A stretch of DNA of 64,000 nt from Sternotherus odoratus (lineage: Eukaryota > Chordata > Testudines > Kinosternidae). The stretch lies in the NCBI GenBank assembly GCA_032164245.1, contig JAVMKO010000200.1:115001-179000 (forward strand), given 5' to 3'. The notes beneath the pieces were generated by a model, which saw only the letters and a program-made list of their open reading frames with translations, was not told the origin of the DNA and ran no database searches. Both the position numbers and the translations under genes were made by a program. This document shows positions 23,592 to 33,975 of this stretch, one piece after another. Within the stretch, counting starts at the first letter, position 1; every line of letters begins with the position of its first letter.

Positions 23592-24437
23592 TGTGGATTG
23601 CCACGGACTCACAGGGGCGAGGAAAAATTGCAGGCCTGTTATTTACCAGGTTGCACGTGGCAATAAACTATATAGGTAAGAGACGCAAGGGGAGTGTGGG
23701 TCAGGACGTGAGCTGCAGATGCACAGACACACACACAAGTAAAAATAAATCAATTTAAAGTTTTACTGGGGATAATTACAAGGGGTAAGGGAGCAGGTTT
23801 TGATTAACTAATAGACTTAATGAAACTTAAAATATGCAATGACTAAAATGCCTGCTAACAATATTTACAAACAAAGATGCAGCATTTAGTAATAATTGAT
23901 ACTTACAAATACAAACCAACGCATAACACGACCGGTAAACGTATAAGCTCTATTTGAAAACACGTGAGCTGAGAGAGAGGCTTCGAGTTGATCAGGCTCG
24001 GTTACATGGGGTACACGGGATACACGGATACACGGGATTCGTTTTCCTCTCTCTGTCTGCACATGGCAGGCAGAAACATAAGTACCAACTATGACATCAC
24101 AAAAGTGTCATAGGGGACGGGGCCCAAAACCTGTTTGTGTTCGCTTCTGATTGGCACAAGCAAAGTTTACACCAAGTAGGGGAGCAGGTGCCTCAAAGTC
24201 TGGCTTCGCCCCCAAAAGGGGAGGAAATGCATTTTGTTATAGAATGCACACAAAACTGAATGACAAAAGACGAGGCCAGGGCAGAAGCAGGTGACCCAAA
24301 GTCAGGCTTCGCCCCCAAAAGGGGAGGAAATGCATATAGTTTTAGAATGTGTTCAAACCTGAATGACAAAAGAAGAGGCCAGGGCAATACTAGGATGGGC
24401 AAGTGTTACAGGATGCAGACAGGAACTCATCAGAACA
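23592..24437 (-). repeat. 3' LTR of the provirus (846 bp)
   Basis: On the plus strand it runs TGTGGATTGCC to CATCAGAACA. It is about 113 bp longer than its partner because a ~100-bp segment (CAAAGTCTGGCTTCGCCCCC to GAGGCCAGGGCA) is tandemly doubled at about 24190-24390. A TATATAG box is visible on the minus strand near 23670. Confidence 0.88.
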
Positions 24438-24615
24438 TGCCCCCGTGCCCTGGCCGAAATAGTTTGGCCGAATACCTAAACTTCCAAGTCCGACTCCTCA
24501 TACCCACCTACGAGGGGATGCGCTTCGGGGGTGGAAGCGATGTAGGCCGAGGCAACAAACTTGTGAATGCAGGCTTTAATGAAGGCACATCCGAGGCAGA
24601 GAAGAGTGAGCCTAA

Positions 24616-25166
24616 CTAGAAGGACACAAACAGGGATTGGAAATAAGATTTGTAGGCCGCAAGGCCAAGCCAATCAAGCCAAGACCAAAACTGGAAGGAC
24701 TCTCGTGACTCTCGTACATTAGAGCTTAACGTTTGCAGGTCTTTAACAATTGAGGACAAGTTAGGAGAAATAGAAGGCAAAGAAACACACCATTTATCAG
24801 CAAATTCGGGATATACTTCAGCAAATTTAGTACAAAATGAAAAAGATTGTAACAAATATTGAATTATTAATCTATTTTGAATACTATACTGAACAAGGGA
24901 ATGTAACTGCTGATTAATTAAGGAGAGGCCCTTAGCCGTAGTATTAACAAGCATTTCAATAGCAAGGGATAGAACAGCACTTTATCACATAACATCATAT
25001 AACTAACAGGGTTAAAGCTAACAACAGAGGAGGTATAGAAGTTTCCAAAAAAATTATTATAATAAGGACGATAAGAACAATTAATGAGAGGGGGATAGGT
25101 AAAATTAAAAGTGGGTTCAGTTAGGGAGGTATTAGCATAAGAAAAACTCCACATAGAACAATTCAC
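24616..25166 (-). pseudogene. Retroviral envelope remnant, transmembrane-subunit-like
   Basis: Two overlapping minus-strand frames (24918-25166 and 24616-24954) lie just upstream of the 3' LTR, the expected place for env. The second shows a coiled region with SIQNRLIIQYLL followed by SFCTKF, resembling the heptad/immunosuppressive-like region and cysteine motif of a retroviral TM protein, then a Trp-rich membrane-proximal stretch (WSWLDWLGL). The reading frame changes between the two pieces. Non-functional as it stands. Confidence 0.6.
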
Positions 25167-25209
25167 ACTAGAAGTATTAAATGAAGAAAAATTATAAACT
25201 ATTGGTATA

Positions 25210-25420
25210 ATTGAAAGGGTAATGGATATTTAGGTGAGAACTGAGTGGAGCAAACAAGACAATCTTCTGGACTCAGCGCTGACAGGGACTGGTTTCTGCT
25301 GACCTCCTGCACCCAGTAGGCGGCGAACCAGGTTTGCAGTTCACCTTCTTCCAGGGCTCCATGGACAAAGATGTTGTGAGGGAGGGCAGCATAACCTGTA
25401 AAACAGAATAATACGAGCCC
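25210..25420 (-). pseudogene. Possible envelope surface-subunit remnant
   Basis: A minus-strand frame without a start contains a Glu-Glu-Gly-Glu-Leu segment, then FAAYWVQEV, an Asn-Gln-Ser glycosylation site and SPEDCLVCS. Position between the integrase tail and the TM-like piece fits env. Assignment rests mainly on position. Confidence 0.35.
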
Positions 25421-25531
25421 TACTCGGGGGCATTAGTTTGCTTGTTAAGAACTACATTTGCTGAGCCAGTTTTTAAAATCAGGGTTGGGGTTTGCTGTTC
25501 GCAGCATAGTCTTTAAAACTGTGATTTTTCA

Positions 25532-25800
25532 CTCCACAACACCATTGCTTTGAGGATGGTATTAAGTATGGATGTGAAGGGAAGCCCCCAATTCATGGGT
25601 TTGTCTTATGTGATCTTGCCAAGAGCTAAAGAAAACAGCTACTTTACCTCTACAAGCTCTGGCAAATGTTTGGAACGCAAGTAACATCAAATCAATATAG
25701 ATATTGACATTGTCAATAGCACAGAAATCTTGGCATGTAGCCATGGAAACAATATGGTAGTGTGCCTCAGTTTCCCTTGTTATACTGCACATCAGGTGTG
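25532..25800 (-). pseudogene. Retroviral integrase C-terminal core remnant
   Basis: On the minus strand, 25532-25561 encodes YHPQSNGVVE, the conserved integrase segment around the catalytic Glu. The preceding frame (VFFSSWQDHIRQTHELGASL) is in a different phase, so at least one frameshift separates them. Confidence 0.7.
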
Positions 25801-26074
25801 GAATGTCTTTTCCCTTTGGAAAGTCTTACCACTGTTTACAGGCCTTAACTGTGACACATTAGTAGAACCAGGCCATTTAACATCAAGTGTGTTCCCATGT
25901 ATTCCTCTTAACATGGTCAAAGGATTTTTCAAAAGATTAGGACCATTGTACAATTTTACAGTCTCTGGTAATAACACAGTAGTTACACAAATTACCATTA
26001 GGTTAGTCAAGCTATGCCTTAGGGTCAATACCATTAGAATTTCAGCTTTCTAGGGTCACTTTGCAGTTTTTCCT

Positions 26075-27971
26075 TTACAAAATCAATTCTTTCCCTCCTT
26101 GCCCCGAAGGGACAAAACTTGCTCTCCTCTTGCTTAACAGAATTTCCTGGCTGATGTGGAGCACCCCCCATTCAGCCAAGTAATTTGCATCTCCATAGGC
26201 AGAACCAAGCTTCCAGGCTCTCATTAACAAGCTAGTTTCAAAGTTCCATTGTCCCTTCTTTACCCACTTCTGCTTCCACAGGGGATCAGATGTTAGGTTC
26301 CCCAAAAGACTACAAGTTACATTCAAAGTGTCTAGAGATGAGATTATATCTCTCATCCCCTGCATCCTTATGGAACTAATTACACCATCTCTTTTAACCT
26401 GGAAAACAGACTGTTCACTTGCAGAATCAGCATGGAGACATTTCTCTCTGAAGAATTTTGTCTCCCCATCAAACTGGTCAAACACAGCCACTTGGTTATA
26501 GGGCTGTCCCAATTCCTCCTCAAAGCTATCCCCGATCAAATCACTTTCACACTTTTTAACTGCAGCAGACTGCTTACACATTTTTCCCTCAGGAACTTTT
26601 TTAGGAAACAATTCACCACTCACAGAAATCCCATTCTTACCCCCTTCACCTAGGGCTTGCTCCCAAGGAATACTTTCCTGAGCAATAACAGACTCTTTCT
26701 GGGCTTTACTCATATCCCTGATCATCTTTGGCCCATCAGGGTGATTTCTACAAAATCCCCTTTCAGGCAAACTCACAGACTCACTGAACAAGAGGTTAGA
26801 GTCATTCTTCTCCCCTTTGCCAGATACTAGTTCAGGAATTTCTTCCTCCTTGCTCCCTGTTGTTAAGCTGGTGGTAGGTAACATACCCAAATCACCCTTC
26901 TGCTGCACTACACTAGCAGCAGGCAAAATAAAAGTACCAGAATCGTCTGGTCTCTGGGATCTTGCTAAGACATTAACCAGATTAAAACTAGTTATAGAGC
27001 CTTCCTCCCCAGCAGGACACAAACTCAGAACTATTCCCCTTCTGAGCTTTAGCTGAATCCACAACTAACTCTGACACTACTGCACTATTGTTACTCATTA
27101 CAGGCTGAAAAGCACCTTTTGTTTGTTCCACAGACAAAGAAGATACAGACACACATTCTCCTTCACTAGACACACAGCCTGGGATCTCACTTCCCTTGTC
27201 CCAGCACACAGACAACTGCTTGGAGACTGAGGTAGCTTCCTTCATAGGCAAGTCAATACCCCTGACAGACAAAGGCACACTCCCAACAGATACACTGCTG
27301 CTTTTTTCAGGTTCACTTTTACAAGCTGTACCAGCCAAAATTATTTCATTCTTTCCTTCCTCAGTTAGTACTTCCTCCTGCTCATTCACTTTAACCTGCT
27401 TCAGAGAAACCCTTTCCTGACCAATGAGTTCCTCCTGCACTGTATCTAATTCCAGACTCACTTCTGAGACATTAGGCAGACATTTAGGAACTTTATTCAC
27501 AGGCAAATGGCTTTCTTGCACAGACGAACACTTGGAGAAACCCTCTCCAGACAAACAGCTATTTCCCCCCTCCTTAGGGGAGCTTGGGGCTGCTTGCTTA
27601 GTTACAAACACTGTGCCCCCGTGGAGGACAGAGCACAGATCGAGGGCTTTGCTTAACATGCTAAACAAGACGGTGGAAACATCCTCAGATTTACATTCAT
27701 CAGGTCTCAATTTTTCGGTTTTCTTAATTGAATCCAATTCTACTATCATTTGGCACAATAATTTGTGTGCCAGACTCATGCTCTCTCCAGTCTCCGTGCA
27801 CTGAGACTGTAGAGAGCAATCTAATTTTAGATCAGTCAAATTTTGGCTACTTAAAGGGTGAAACTGCAAATGTTGGAACTGTTCAGTTTCATCACCTGCG
27901 CGATCTGCAGCGTGCCACGGGCATGGCCCAACTCCCTTGCGCCCTGTTCGTGACGCCATGTGGATTGCCAC
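26075..27971 (-). pseudogene. Long Ser/Glu-rich frame of the provirus, one frameshift
   Basis: Two minus-strand open frames of 327 codons (26988-27971) and 329 codons (26075-27064) overlap by 77 bp in different phases and probably represent one original frame of over 600 codons. It starts beside the primer-binding site. The product is hydrophilic, rich in Ser, Glu, Val and Lys, with recurring SVSL- and EE-type segments and no gag zinc knuckle, protease or RT motif that I can see. It occupies the place of gag-pol. I do not recognise the family. Confidence 0.55.
27941..27958 (-). promoter_or_regulatory. Primer-binding-site-like sequence
   Basis: Immediately inside the 5' LTR the minus strand reads TGGCGTCACGAACAGGGC. 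This resembles the lysine-tRNA primer-binding site (TGGCG...CGAACAGGG), with one inserted base and a substitution. It fixes the provirus orientation. Confidence 0.6.
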
Positions 27972-28691
27972 GGACTCGCAGGGGCGAGGAAAAATTGCAG
28001 GCCTGTTATTTACCAGGTTGCACGTGGCAATAAACTATATAGGTAAGAGACGCAAGGGGAGTGTGGGTCAGGACGTGAGCTGCAGATGCACAGACACACA
28101 CACAAGTAAAAATTAATCAATTTAAAGTTTTACTGGGGATAATTACAAGGGGTAAGGGAGCAGTTTTTTGACTAACTAATAGACTTAATAAAACTTAAAA
28201 CATGCAATGACTAAAATGCCTGCTAACATTATCTACAAACAAAGATGCAGCATTTAGTAATAATTCATACTTACAAATACAAACCAACGCATGACACGAC
28301 ACATAAGCTCTATTTGAAACACGTGAGCTGAGAGAGAGGCTTTGAGTTGATCAGGCTCGGTTACGTGGGGTACACAGGATACACGGATACACGGGATTCG
28401 TTTCCTCTCTCTGTCTGCACATGGCAGGCAGAAACATAAGTACCAACTATGACATCGCAAAAGTGTCATAGGGGACGGGGCCCAAAACTTGTTTGTGTTC
28501 GCTTCTGATTGGCACAAGCAAAGTTTACACCAAGTAGGGGAGCAGGTGCCTCAAAGTCTGGCTTCGCCCCCAAAGGTGAGGAAATGCACATTGTTATAGA
28601 GTGCATGCGAAACTGAATGACAAAAGAAGAGGCCAGGGCAATACCGGTATGGGCAAGTGTTACAGGATGCAGACAGGAACTCATCAGAACA
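27959..28691 (-). repeat. 5' LTR of the provirus (733 bp)
   Basis: Partner of 23592-24437, with the same ends and a single copy of the segment doubled in the 3' LTR. Scattered substitutions and small indels between the two LTRs indicate considerable age since insertion. Confidence 0.88.
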
Positions 28692-28720
28692 GAGGTCACC
28701 CAGGTCCTTCCCCTTCCCAG

Positions 28721-29662
28721 CAGGTCGTGCAGCGGGAGGCTGGCCCCACAAGGCCCCAGTGGACGAAAAAAACATCCATACCACTGGCACACCAATGCAC
28801 TGAATGGCTCAGAAACCGAACAAAAAACTACGAGCACCAGATGGAGGTGCTGGAGGACCAACAAAGGTACCCCCCCCCAGCACCCCGCCACCCCCCCAAT
28901 CCCTCCCCCACCAGGGGGCCGCGCCTGCCGCTCAGCCCGGCCCTGCTCTCGCCACAGGAATGAGCTCCTCCAGTTGGAACAAGAATATGAGTTAAAGCGA
29001 AATAAAATGATATCCGGCCACAGGGAAGAGAAGGAGAAACTCGTGCAGCAGCACGAAAGGAGGTACCAGGGGACCCGGGGACCCCTCACCCAGCGCCGAG
29101 ATGCGCCCACCTCTGGGGCGGGGCGGCGGGTGACCCGGGGACCCCTCGCCTGGCACTGAGATGCGCCCACCTCTGGGGCGGGGCGGCGGGTGACCCGGGG
29201 ACCCCTCGCCCGGTGCCGAGATGCGCCCACCTCTGGGGCGGGGCGGCGGGTGACCTAGGGACCCGGCACAGAGATGCGCCCACCTCTGGGGCGGGGCGGC
29301 AGGTGACCCGGGGACCCCTCGCCCGGTGCCGAGATGCACCCACCTCTGGGGCGGGGCGGCGGGTGACCTAGGGACCCGGCACAGAGATGCGCCCACCTCT
29401 GGGGCGAGGCGGCGGGTGACCTAGGGACCCGGCACAGAGATGCGCCCACCTATGGGGCGGGGCGGCGGGTTCCCCAGGCCAGGCTACCCCCCACCGTGGA
29501 GCTCCAACACCCCCCCTTCTCCGCAGGTTGGCGGCGGAATGTGAAAGAAAGTCTGCCCAATCTTTCCAACAAATGAACTTTTGGAAAAGTATTGGAGAGG
29601 GCTGGCAGCTGGAGGCCCAGAAGCATAAAAGAGTGCCAGGCTCAAATGCCAGCCCCCACCAG
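28721..29662 (+). CDS. Three exons of an unrecognised coiled-coil protein (partial gene)
   Basis: Exons 28721-28866 (or from 28724), 28958-29062 and 29527-29662 have AG acceptors, GT donors and consistent phases. They encode a charged helical stretch: TEWLRNRTKNYEHQMEVLE, then LLQLEQEYELKRNKMISG, then EEKEKLVQQHERR, then RLAAECERKSAQSFQQMNFW. Heptad-like Leu spacing and Glu/Lys/Arg/Gln bias indicate a coiled coil. I see no catalytic or binding motif and do not recognise the family. The first exon lies just 30 bp right of the provirus, so upstream exons may have been lost or displaced. Downstream exons are uncertain; a candidate terminal exon is at 32382-32545. Confidence 0.6.
29063..29480. 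repeat. ~60-bp GC minisatellite in an intron, about 7 copies
   Basis: The unit contains GAGATGCGCCCACCTCTGGG, then GCGGGGCGGCGGGTGACC. Some copies lack the GGGGACCCCTCGCCCGG part, giving two length classes. It fills most of the intron between the second and third coiled-coil exons. Confidence 0.92.
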
Positions 29663-29664
29663 GT

Positions 29665-29885
29665 GAGTGCCAGGGGAACCCAGGAGTCCTGGCTGCCCAC
29701 CACCCTGCTCTAACCACTATCCCCCACTCCCCTCCCAGAGCCGGGGAGAGAACCCAGGAGTCCTGGCTCCTAGCCCCCCCTGCTCTAACCCACCAGCCCC
29801 CACTCCCCTCCCAGAGCCGGGGAGAGAACTCAGGCGTCTGGGCTCCCAGCCCCCACTCCCCTCCCGAGGCCGGTAGGAGGGAGGT
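29665..29885. repeat. ~64-bp tandem repeat, 3 copies
   Basis: Units contain CCCACTCCCCTCCCAGAGCC, then GGGGAGAGAACCCAGGAGTC. It lies directly after the last coiled-coil exon donor. Confidence 0.8.
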
Positions 29886-29937
29886 GAGTGTGCTGGGGAC
29901 CGGGGCACCATGGGGCTGTGGGTATGGGGGGGGAGGG

Positions 29938-31659
29938 TAGGGTGACCAGATGTCCCGATTTTATCGGGACAGTCCCGATTTTTGTGTGTCTGTCCCGAGT
30001 CCCGATCAGACTCCCGTCGGGACTCCTGTTGTCTCGATTTTTGCAGATGATCCCTGGCGCGCAGGGCTCATGAAGGCAACATGGCCCCGCCCACTGCTCC
30101 AGGCAGCCATGTGCTGCCTGCGTGAGCCCTGCCCAAGCAGGGCTCATCTCTAAAGTTTCGGTCGGGAGAGTGCTGCAGCTAACTTCCTGCCCCGAGACAG
30201 ATCGCAGCCTGCTCCTGTCCTTTCCCCCCCACCTCTCTGGCTGACAGAGACCGGGGAGGACCCTCCCACACAATCAGGCAGCGCCCGGCCGGCCCCGCAG
30301 GAGGGGGGGGTGAGGGGAGACAGCACAGCATTTCAGGGGGGTAGCAGGAGGTGGGCTGGCAGCAGCAAGCAATGGCCAGCCCAGGTCAGGAGAGCTCTGT
30401 CTCTGCCCCCCTGCCTGCCTCAGAAGCATGCTGCTTGCTGCCTGTAAGGAGGGGGGGGGAGCCCACTCCCCCCCCACCCAAACAGAGAGCCTCCATCTAC
30501 CGTGGCCTGCTCCTGCGCCCCTCCCCCCCTGCTGAGTCCATAATTGGCCCCACACCCCAGGAGGTGATGATGGCCAGGAGGACAGGTCTCTCACCTTCTT
30601 GCTGCCTGTGGGGCATGCATAGTGCAGGCGCCAGCAGAAGAGGGTGGGGGAAGAGACACCCCCCCAGCCCCACCTCCCAAACCTGGATCCAGCCAGCCAC
30701 CCTGCTGGATACTTCCTGGCTGGCCCCAGCCCCAGGCATCCCCCCACCTCACTGGATCCCAGGAGCAGCTACAGGAGAGGAGCAGACGAATGAACCTGCC
30801 TGCTTGCCAGATACTCCCCAGGACAGGACAGCCACCCCAGGTAAGCACCCCCAGCCTGGGACTCCCTTGGCCCCTGGCAGGTGACAGGTCCCTCTGGCGT
30901 TTGGAGGAGGGGAGGCTTGTTGCATGATGCAGCAGTGATTACCTGCAAGCCCCCCCGTTGCTTGCAGGTAATCACTATATGATTATAAAGTGGAGGGGAA
31001 GATCTTATTCTACTCCTAGCAGAGACATTTTTCTTTTACCTTAATTATACTACCTTAGAGGCTATAACATATTACCAAAGTTCAATACAGAGTTTCTAAA
31101 ACAAGATTATATGAAAAGGCATAATACAAAAGTCATATAAAAGTTAAACAAAAATGCATAATGCAGAGATTTATCTACAGGCGGGGGAGCGTAGGAGGGG
31201 TAGTGTGAACAACACACTGTGCATGTATTGGGGGGAAGTCTCTGGGCATAGGTAAGTGTCAGAGGTTGCATCCTCCTCCCCAGCAGAGTGTGTGCAGACC
31301 ACCTTGCTCATGGCAGAGCCAAGGAAAGGAGGCACCTGCTCTGCACATGCTGATTCTACCCAGAGCAGGCTGGGTCTGACTTTGCAACCAGGATCCTGCG
31401 CCCATGTCTGTCCTGCAGCTTTGGCCGGGGGTTGGAGCCGGAGCCCTGTGCCCCTGACCCCATGCTTTCTACAGGCTTTTTGAGCTTCCTAGGGCTGTGT
31501 GCCCCTCTCATGGCTCTGCACCTTTGCCTGTGGTGCCCCCCCCCCCCCGCTCATGCCCCGCCCCCTGCTGGTGCCCCGCCCCCCTCCATCCCCCCCCCGC
31601 CCCCCCCCCCGCTCACGGAGTGTGTCCTGATATTTCACTCTTCCCATCTGGTCACCCTA
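29938..31659. mobile_element. TIR transposon flanked by TA (1.7 kb, no transposase)
   Basis: GGGTGACCAGATG at 29940-29952 is the perfect inverse of CATCTGGTCACCC at 31645-31657, and both ends are flanked by TA. A TA duplication with short inverted ends fits the Tc1/mariner superfamily. The interior has no transposase frame; it includes decayed repeats and C/G runs, so it is a non-autonomous or composite element. Confidence 0.65.
30934..30976. repeat. Perfect 17-bp inverted repeat with 9-base loop
   Basis: AGTGATTACCTGCAAGC (30934-30950) and GCTTGCAGGTAATCACT (30960-30976) are exact reverse complements around CCCCCCGTT. Confidence 0.9.
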
Positions 31660-32381
31660 GATTTTCCACAAGTCGTTCAGAGCTGTTTGGGTTTAAATCT
31701 GCTTTAAACTGACCCTCCAGTTCCCCAGGGAAGGCGCCTGTGGGATCCCCGTGGAGCACATTGGTTTCGAGCCCGGACAGAAGAATGGCAATTCCAGTTC
31801 ACAGCAAAACTTTAAAGAATGGTTCTGAACGGAGACTGAAGCCACCGAGCCCGGGTCACTTTCTCTCGCCTTAGCCCGGACTCAACATTTTTTCTTGGCA
31901 ATAGATGTCTCCACAAAACATTTCCGGCCACGAATCCTAGTCCCCATCGTGTGTCCCTCGGTGGAGTTTCCAGTTCTGTTGTCTGTGGCTACAGCTGGGT
32001 CTAAACACGAACTCCTGATCCCCATCGCCTCGGCGCCGCTTCCGGGAGCCCCCCCCCACAGCTGCCAATCACTGTGCTGGGTCCCGCCCCCATCCCATGC
32101 CCTGGAGCAGTGGGCAGTTCCTGGTATGCTAATGAGGACGAGGCTGCTCCGCCCTGTGCAGCGAACCACTCCGGACTTGGGGGGTGGGGGTCGCTCTCTG
32201 CCCCCTTTATCCCCCCACCAACCCCACTCGCCCCCCTCCCCCGCACGACCTCTACCCCTCCCCCACAGCCACCCTGGATTCCCAGCGGACCCCATCCGGG
32301 GAGAAAGGGGGGGGGGGCTGGAGTCACCCTGAGGTGAAGAGCTGGCGTCCCCCGGTGGGTGCTGCAAAGTAGCTGACTACA
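31660..32381. other. No gene recognised
   Basis: Short frames only, with C-rich runs near 32045-32300. An octamer-like ATGCTAAT occurs at 32127. I see no splice-supported exon. Confidence 0.45.
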
Positions 32382-32545
32382 TTGCGTCTCACCCCCAATT
32401 GGGAGGTGCGGCGTGGGGCTGTCTTCGGTCACGTGATGGAGCTGCTGGCGCAGATGCAGAAAGACAGGCTGTGCCAGGCGGGGGCCCTGCATGAGCAGCA
32501 CCGCTACCCCCCCCAGTTGGGTGTTGGTTATTTAAATAAAGAAGA
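32382..32545 (+). other. Candidate terminal exon with poly(A) signal
   Basis: An open frame contains HVMELLAQMQKDRLCQAGAL, then HEQHRYPP, helical and charged in the style of the coiled-coil exons upstream. AATAAA is at 32535-32540. No convincing acceptor is visible, so connection to the exons at 28721-29662 is only a suggestion. Confidence 0.3.
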
Positions 32546-32572
32546 GTTGGGTTTTGCAGCACCTGCTGGGGG

Positions 32573-33017
32573 TGTAATTGATTTCTTTTAACCTTTCCTA
32601 ACCCTCACCTAGACCTTTTTCCTTTTATAATAAACCTTTAGATTTTAGATTCTAAAGGATTGACAACAGCGTGATTTGTGGGAAGGTCTGATTTGTATAT
32701 TGACCTGGGTCTGGGGCCTGATTCTTTGGAATTGGGGAGAACCATTTTCTTTATTTGGGGGATTGGTTTTCATAACCATTGATCCCCAGGACAGGTGGCT
32801 GGTGGTGGTGATACTGGGAATCTGGAGTGTCTTAAGGGGATTGCTTGTGTGACTTGTGGTTAGCCAGTGGGGTGAAACCAAAGTCTGTTCTGTTTGACTG
32901 GTTTGGTTTGCCTTAGTGTGGAAAAACCCCAGCTTTGGGCTGTAGTTGCCCCTTTGGAAGCAATCTGTCCTGATCCGACACTCACAGTTGGATCCCACCA
33001 GAAACAGCCCCGTCACA
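32573..33017 (-). mobile_element. Partial LTR, inverse copy of the solo LTR at 19915
   Basis: Read on the minus strand from 33017, it begins TGTGACGGGGCTGTTTCTGG and follows the first ~440 bp of the element at 19915-20983, including the CCCAAATAAAGAAAA segment. It stops at about 32573, so the other end is deleted. Confidence 0.85.
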
Positions 33018-33279
33018 AAGCCCAATGATGGAGATTAACTCTTCATTTAACCATGGCTCCCTTGTTCTTATAGCAGGGCACGGAATGCCCAGTAGGATTC
33101 ACTAACCATTCATCATCATCCACCCGACCTCTAATCAGTTTCACAGCCCTTTACAGAACTTTCCTATTTTGTCTGCATCATTTTAAGATGTAGTGACCAA
33201 AATTGAACTGTAGGAGGTGAGAGCGTACCAGTAAATTATAGAATGCAGTTTTATTTTTTCCTCCCATACTCCAGGGGCT

Positions 33280-33500
33280 CTCAAACTGGGGGTGGGACCC
33301 CTATGGCGGTGATGAGGTTATTACATGGGGGGGTCGCAAGCTATCAGCCTCCACTCCAAACCCTGCTTGCCTCTATTCTTTATAATGTTAAATATAATAA
33401 AAAGTGTTTTTAATTTATAAGGGGGAGTCGCACTTAGAGGCTTGCTATGTGAAAGGGGTTACAGTCAAAAAAGTCACTACCCAAAATGAACAGATGATAT
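33280..33500. mobile_element. Possible non-autonomous hAT-type fragment
   Basis: GGGGCTCTCAAACTGGGGGT, then GGGTCGCAAGCT, then GGGGGAGTCGCACTT recall hAT-derived repeats that start CAGGGG...CAAAC. Ends and target duplications are not clear. Confidence 0.35.
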
Positions 33501-33675
33501 TGAATAAAGCAACTAGTTTTGATAAACATTTATTCAATTAGATTTTTGCAGTTTTTTTACCCAAAGCAAGATAGGAAATGTTTTGGTTTCACTTTTTTAG
33601 GAAGTATTGAGATTTACTGCAAAATAAAACAATCTGACTTTTTCCAAATGGAGATGAAAAAAAGTATGTTAATTC

Positions 33676-33975
33676 ACAGAATCATAGAATATTAGGGTTG
33701 GAAGGGACCTCTGGAGGTATCTAGTCCAACCTCCTGCTTAAAGCAGGACCAGTCCCCAACTAAATCATCCCAGCCAGGGCTTTGTCAAGCCTGACCTTAA
33801 AAACATCTAAGGAAGGAGATTCCACCACCTCTCTAGGGAACCCATTCCTGTGCTTCACCACCCTCCTAGGGAAAAAGATTTTCCTAATATCCAACCTAAA
33901 CCTTCTCCACTGCAACTTGAGACCATCACTCCTTGTTCTGTCATCTGCCACCACTGAGAACAGTCTCGATCCATC
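33676..33975 (-). mobile_element. CR1 LINE 3' end
   Basis: On the plus strand: ACAGAATCATAGAATATTAG, then GGTTGGAAGGGACCTCTGG, then AGTCCAACCTCCTGCT. This is the inverse of the classical CR1 3' terminus. It runs directly into the C-rich minisatellite. Confidence 0.93.

Larger units (their letters stand above)
23592..28691 (-). mobile_element. Endogenous retrovirus with two LTRs, minus strand
   Basis: LTRs at 27959-28691 (5') and 23592-24437 (3') share TG...CA ends and strong identity. Between them, read on the minus strand, are a primer-binding-site-like sequence, a long Ser/Glu-rich frame, an integrase remnant and envelope-like remnants. No reverse transcriptase or protease frame is recognised, so the interior is deleted or replaced. 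Flanking bases (ATCTT left, GAGGT right) do not form a target-site duplication. It is a decayed old copy. Confidence 0.85.

Noticed and set aside
26817..27804. Plus-strand frames opposite the provirus
   Set aside because: They mirror the longer minus-strand frame; LTR ends, primer-binding site and integrase motif all fix the minus orientation.
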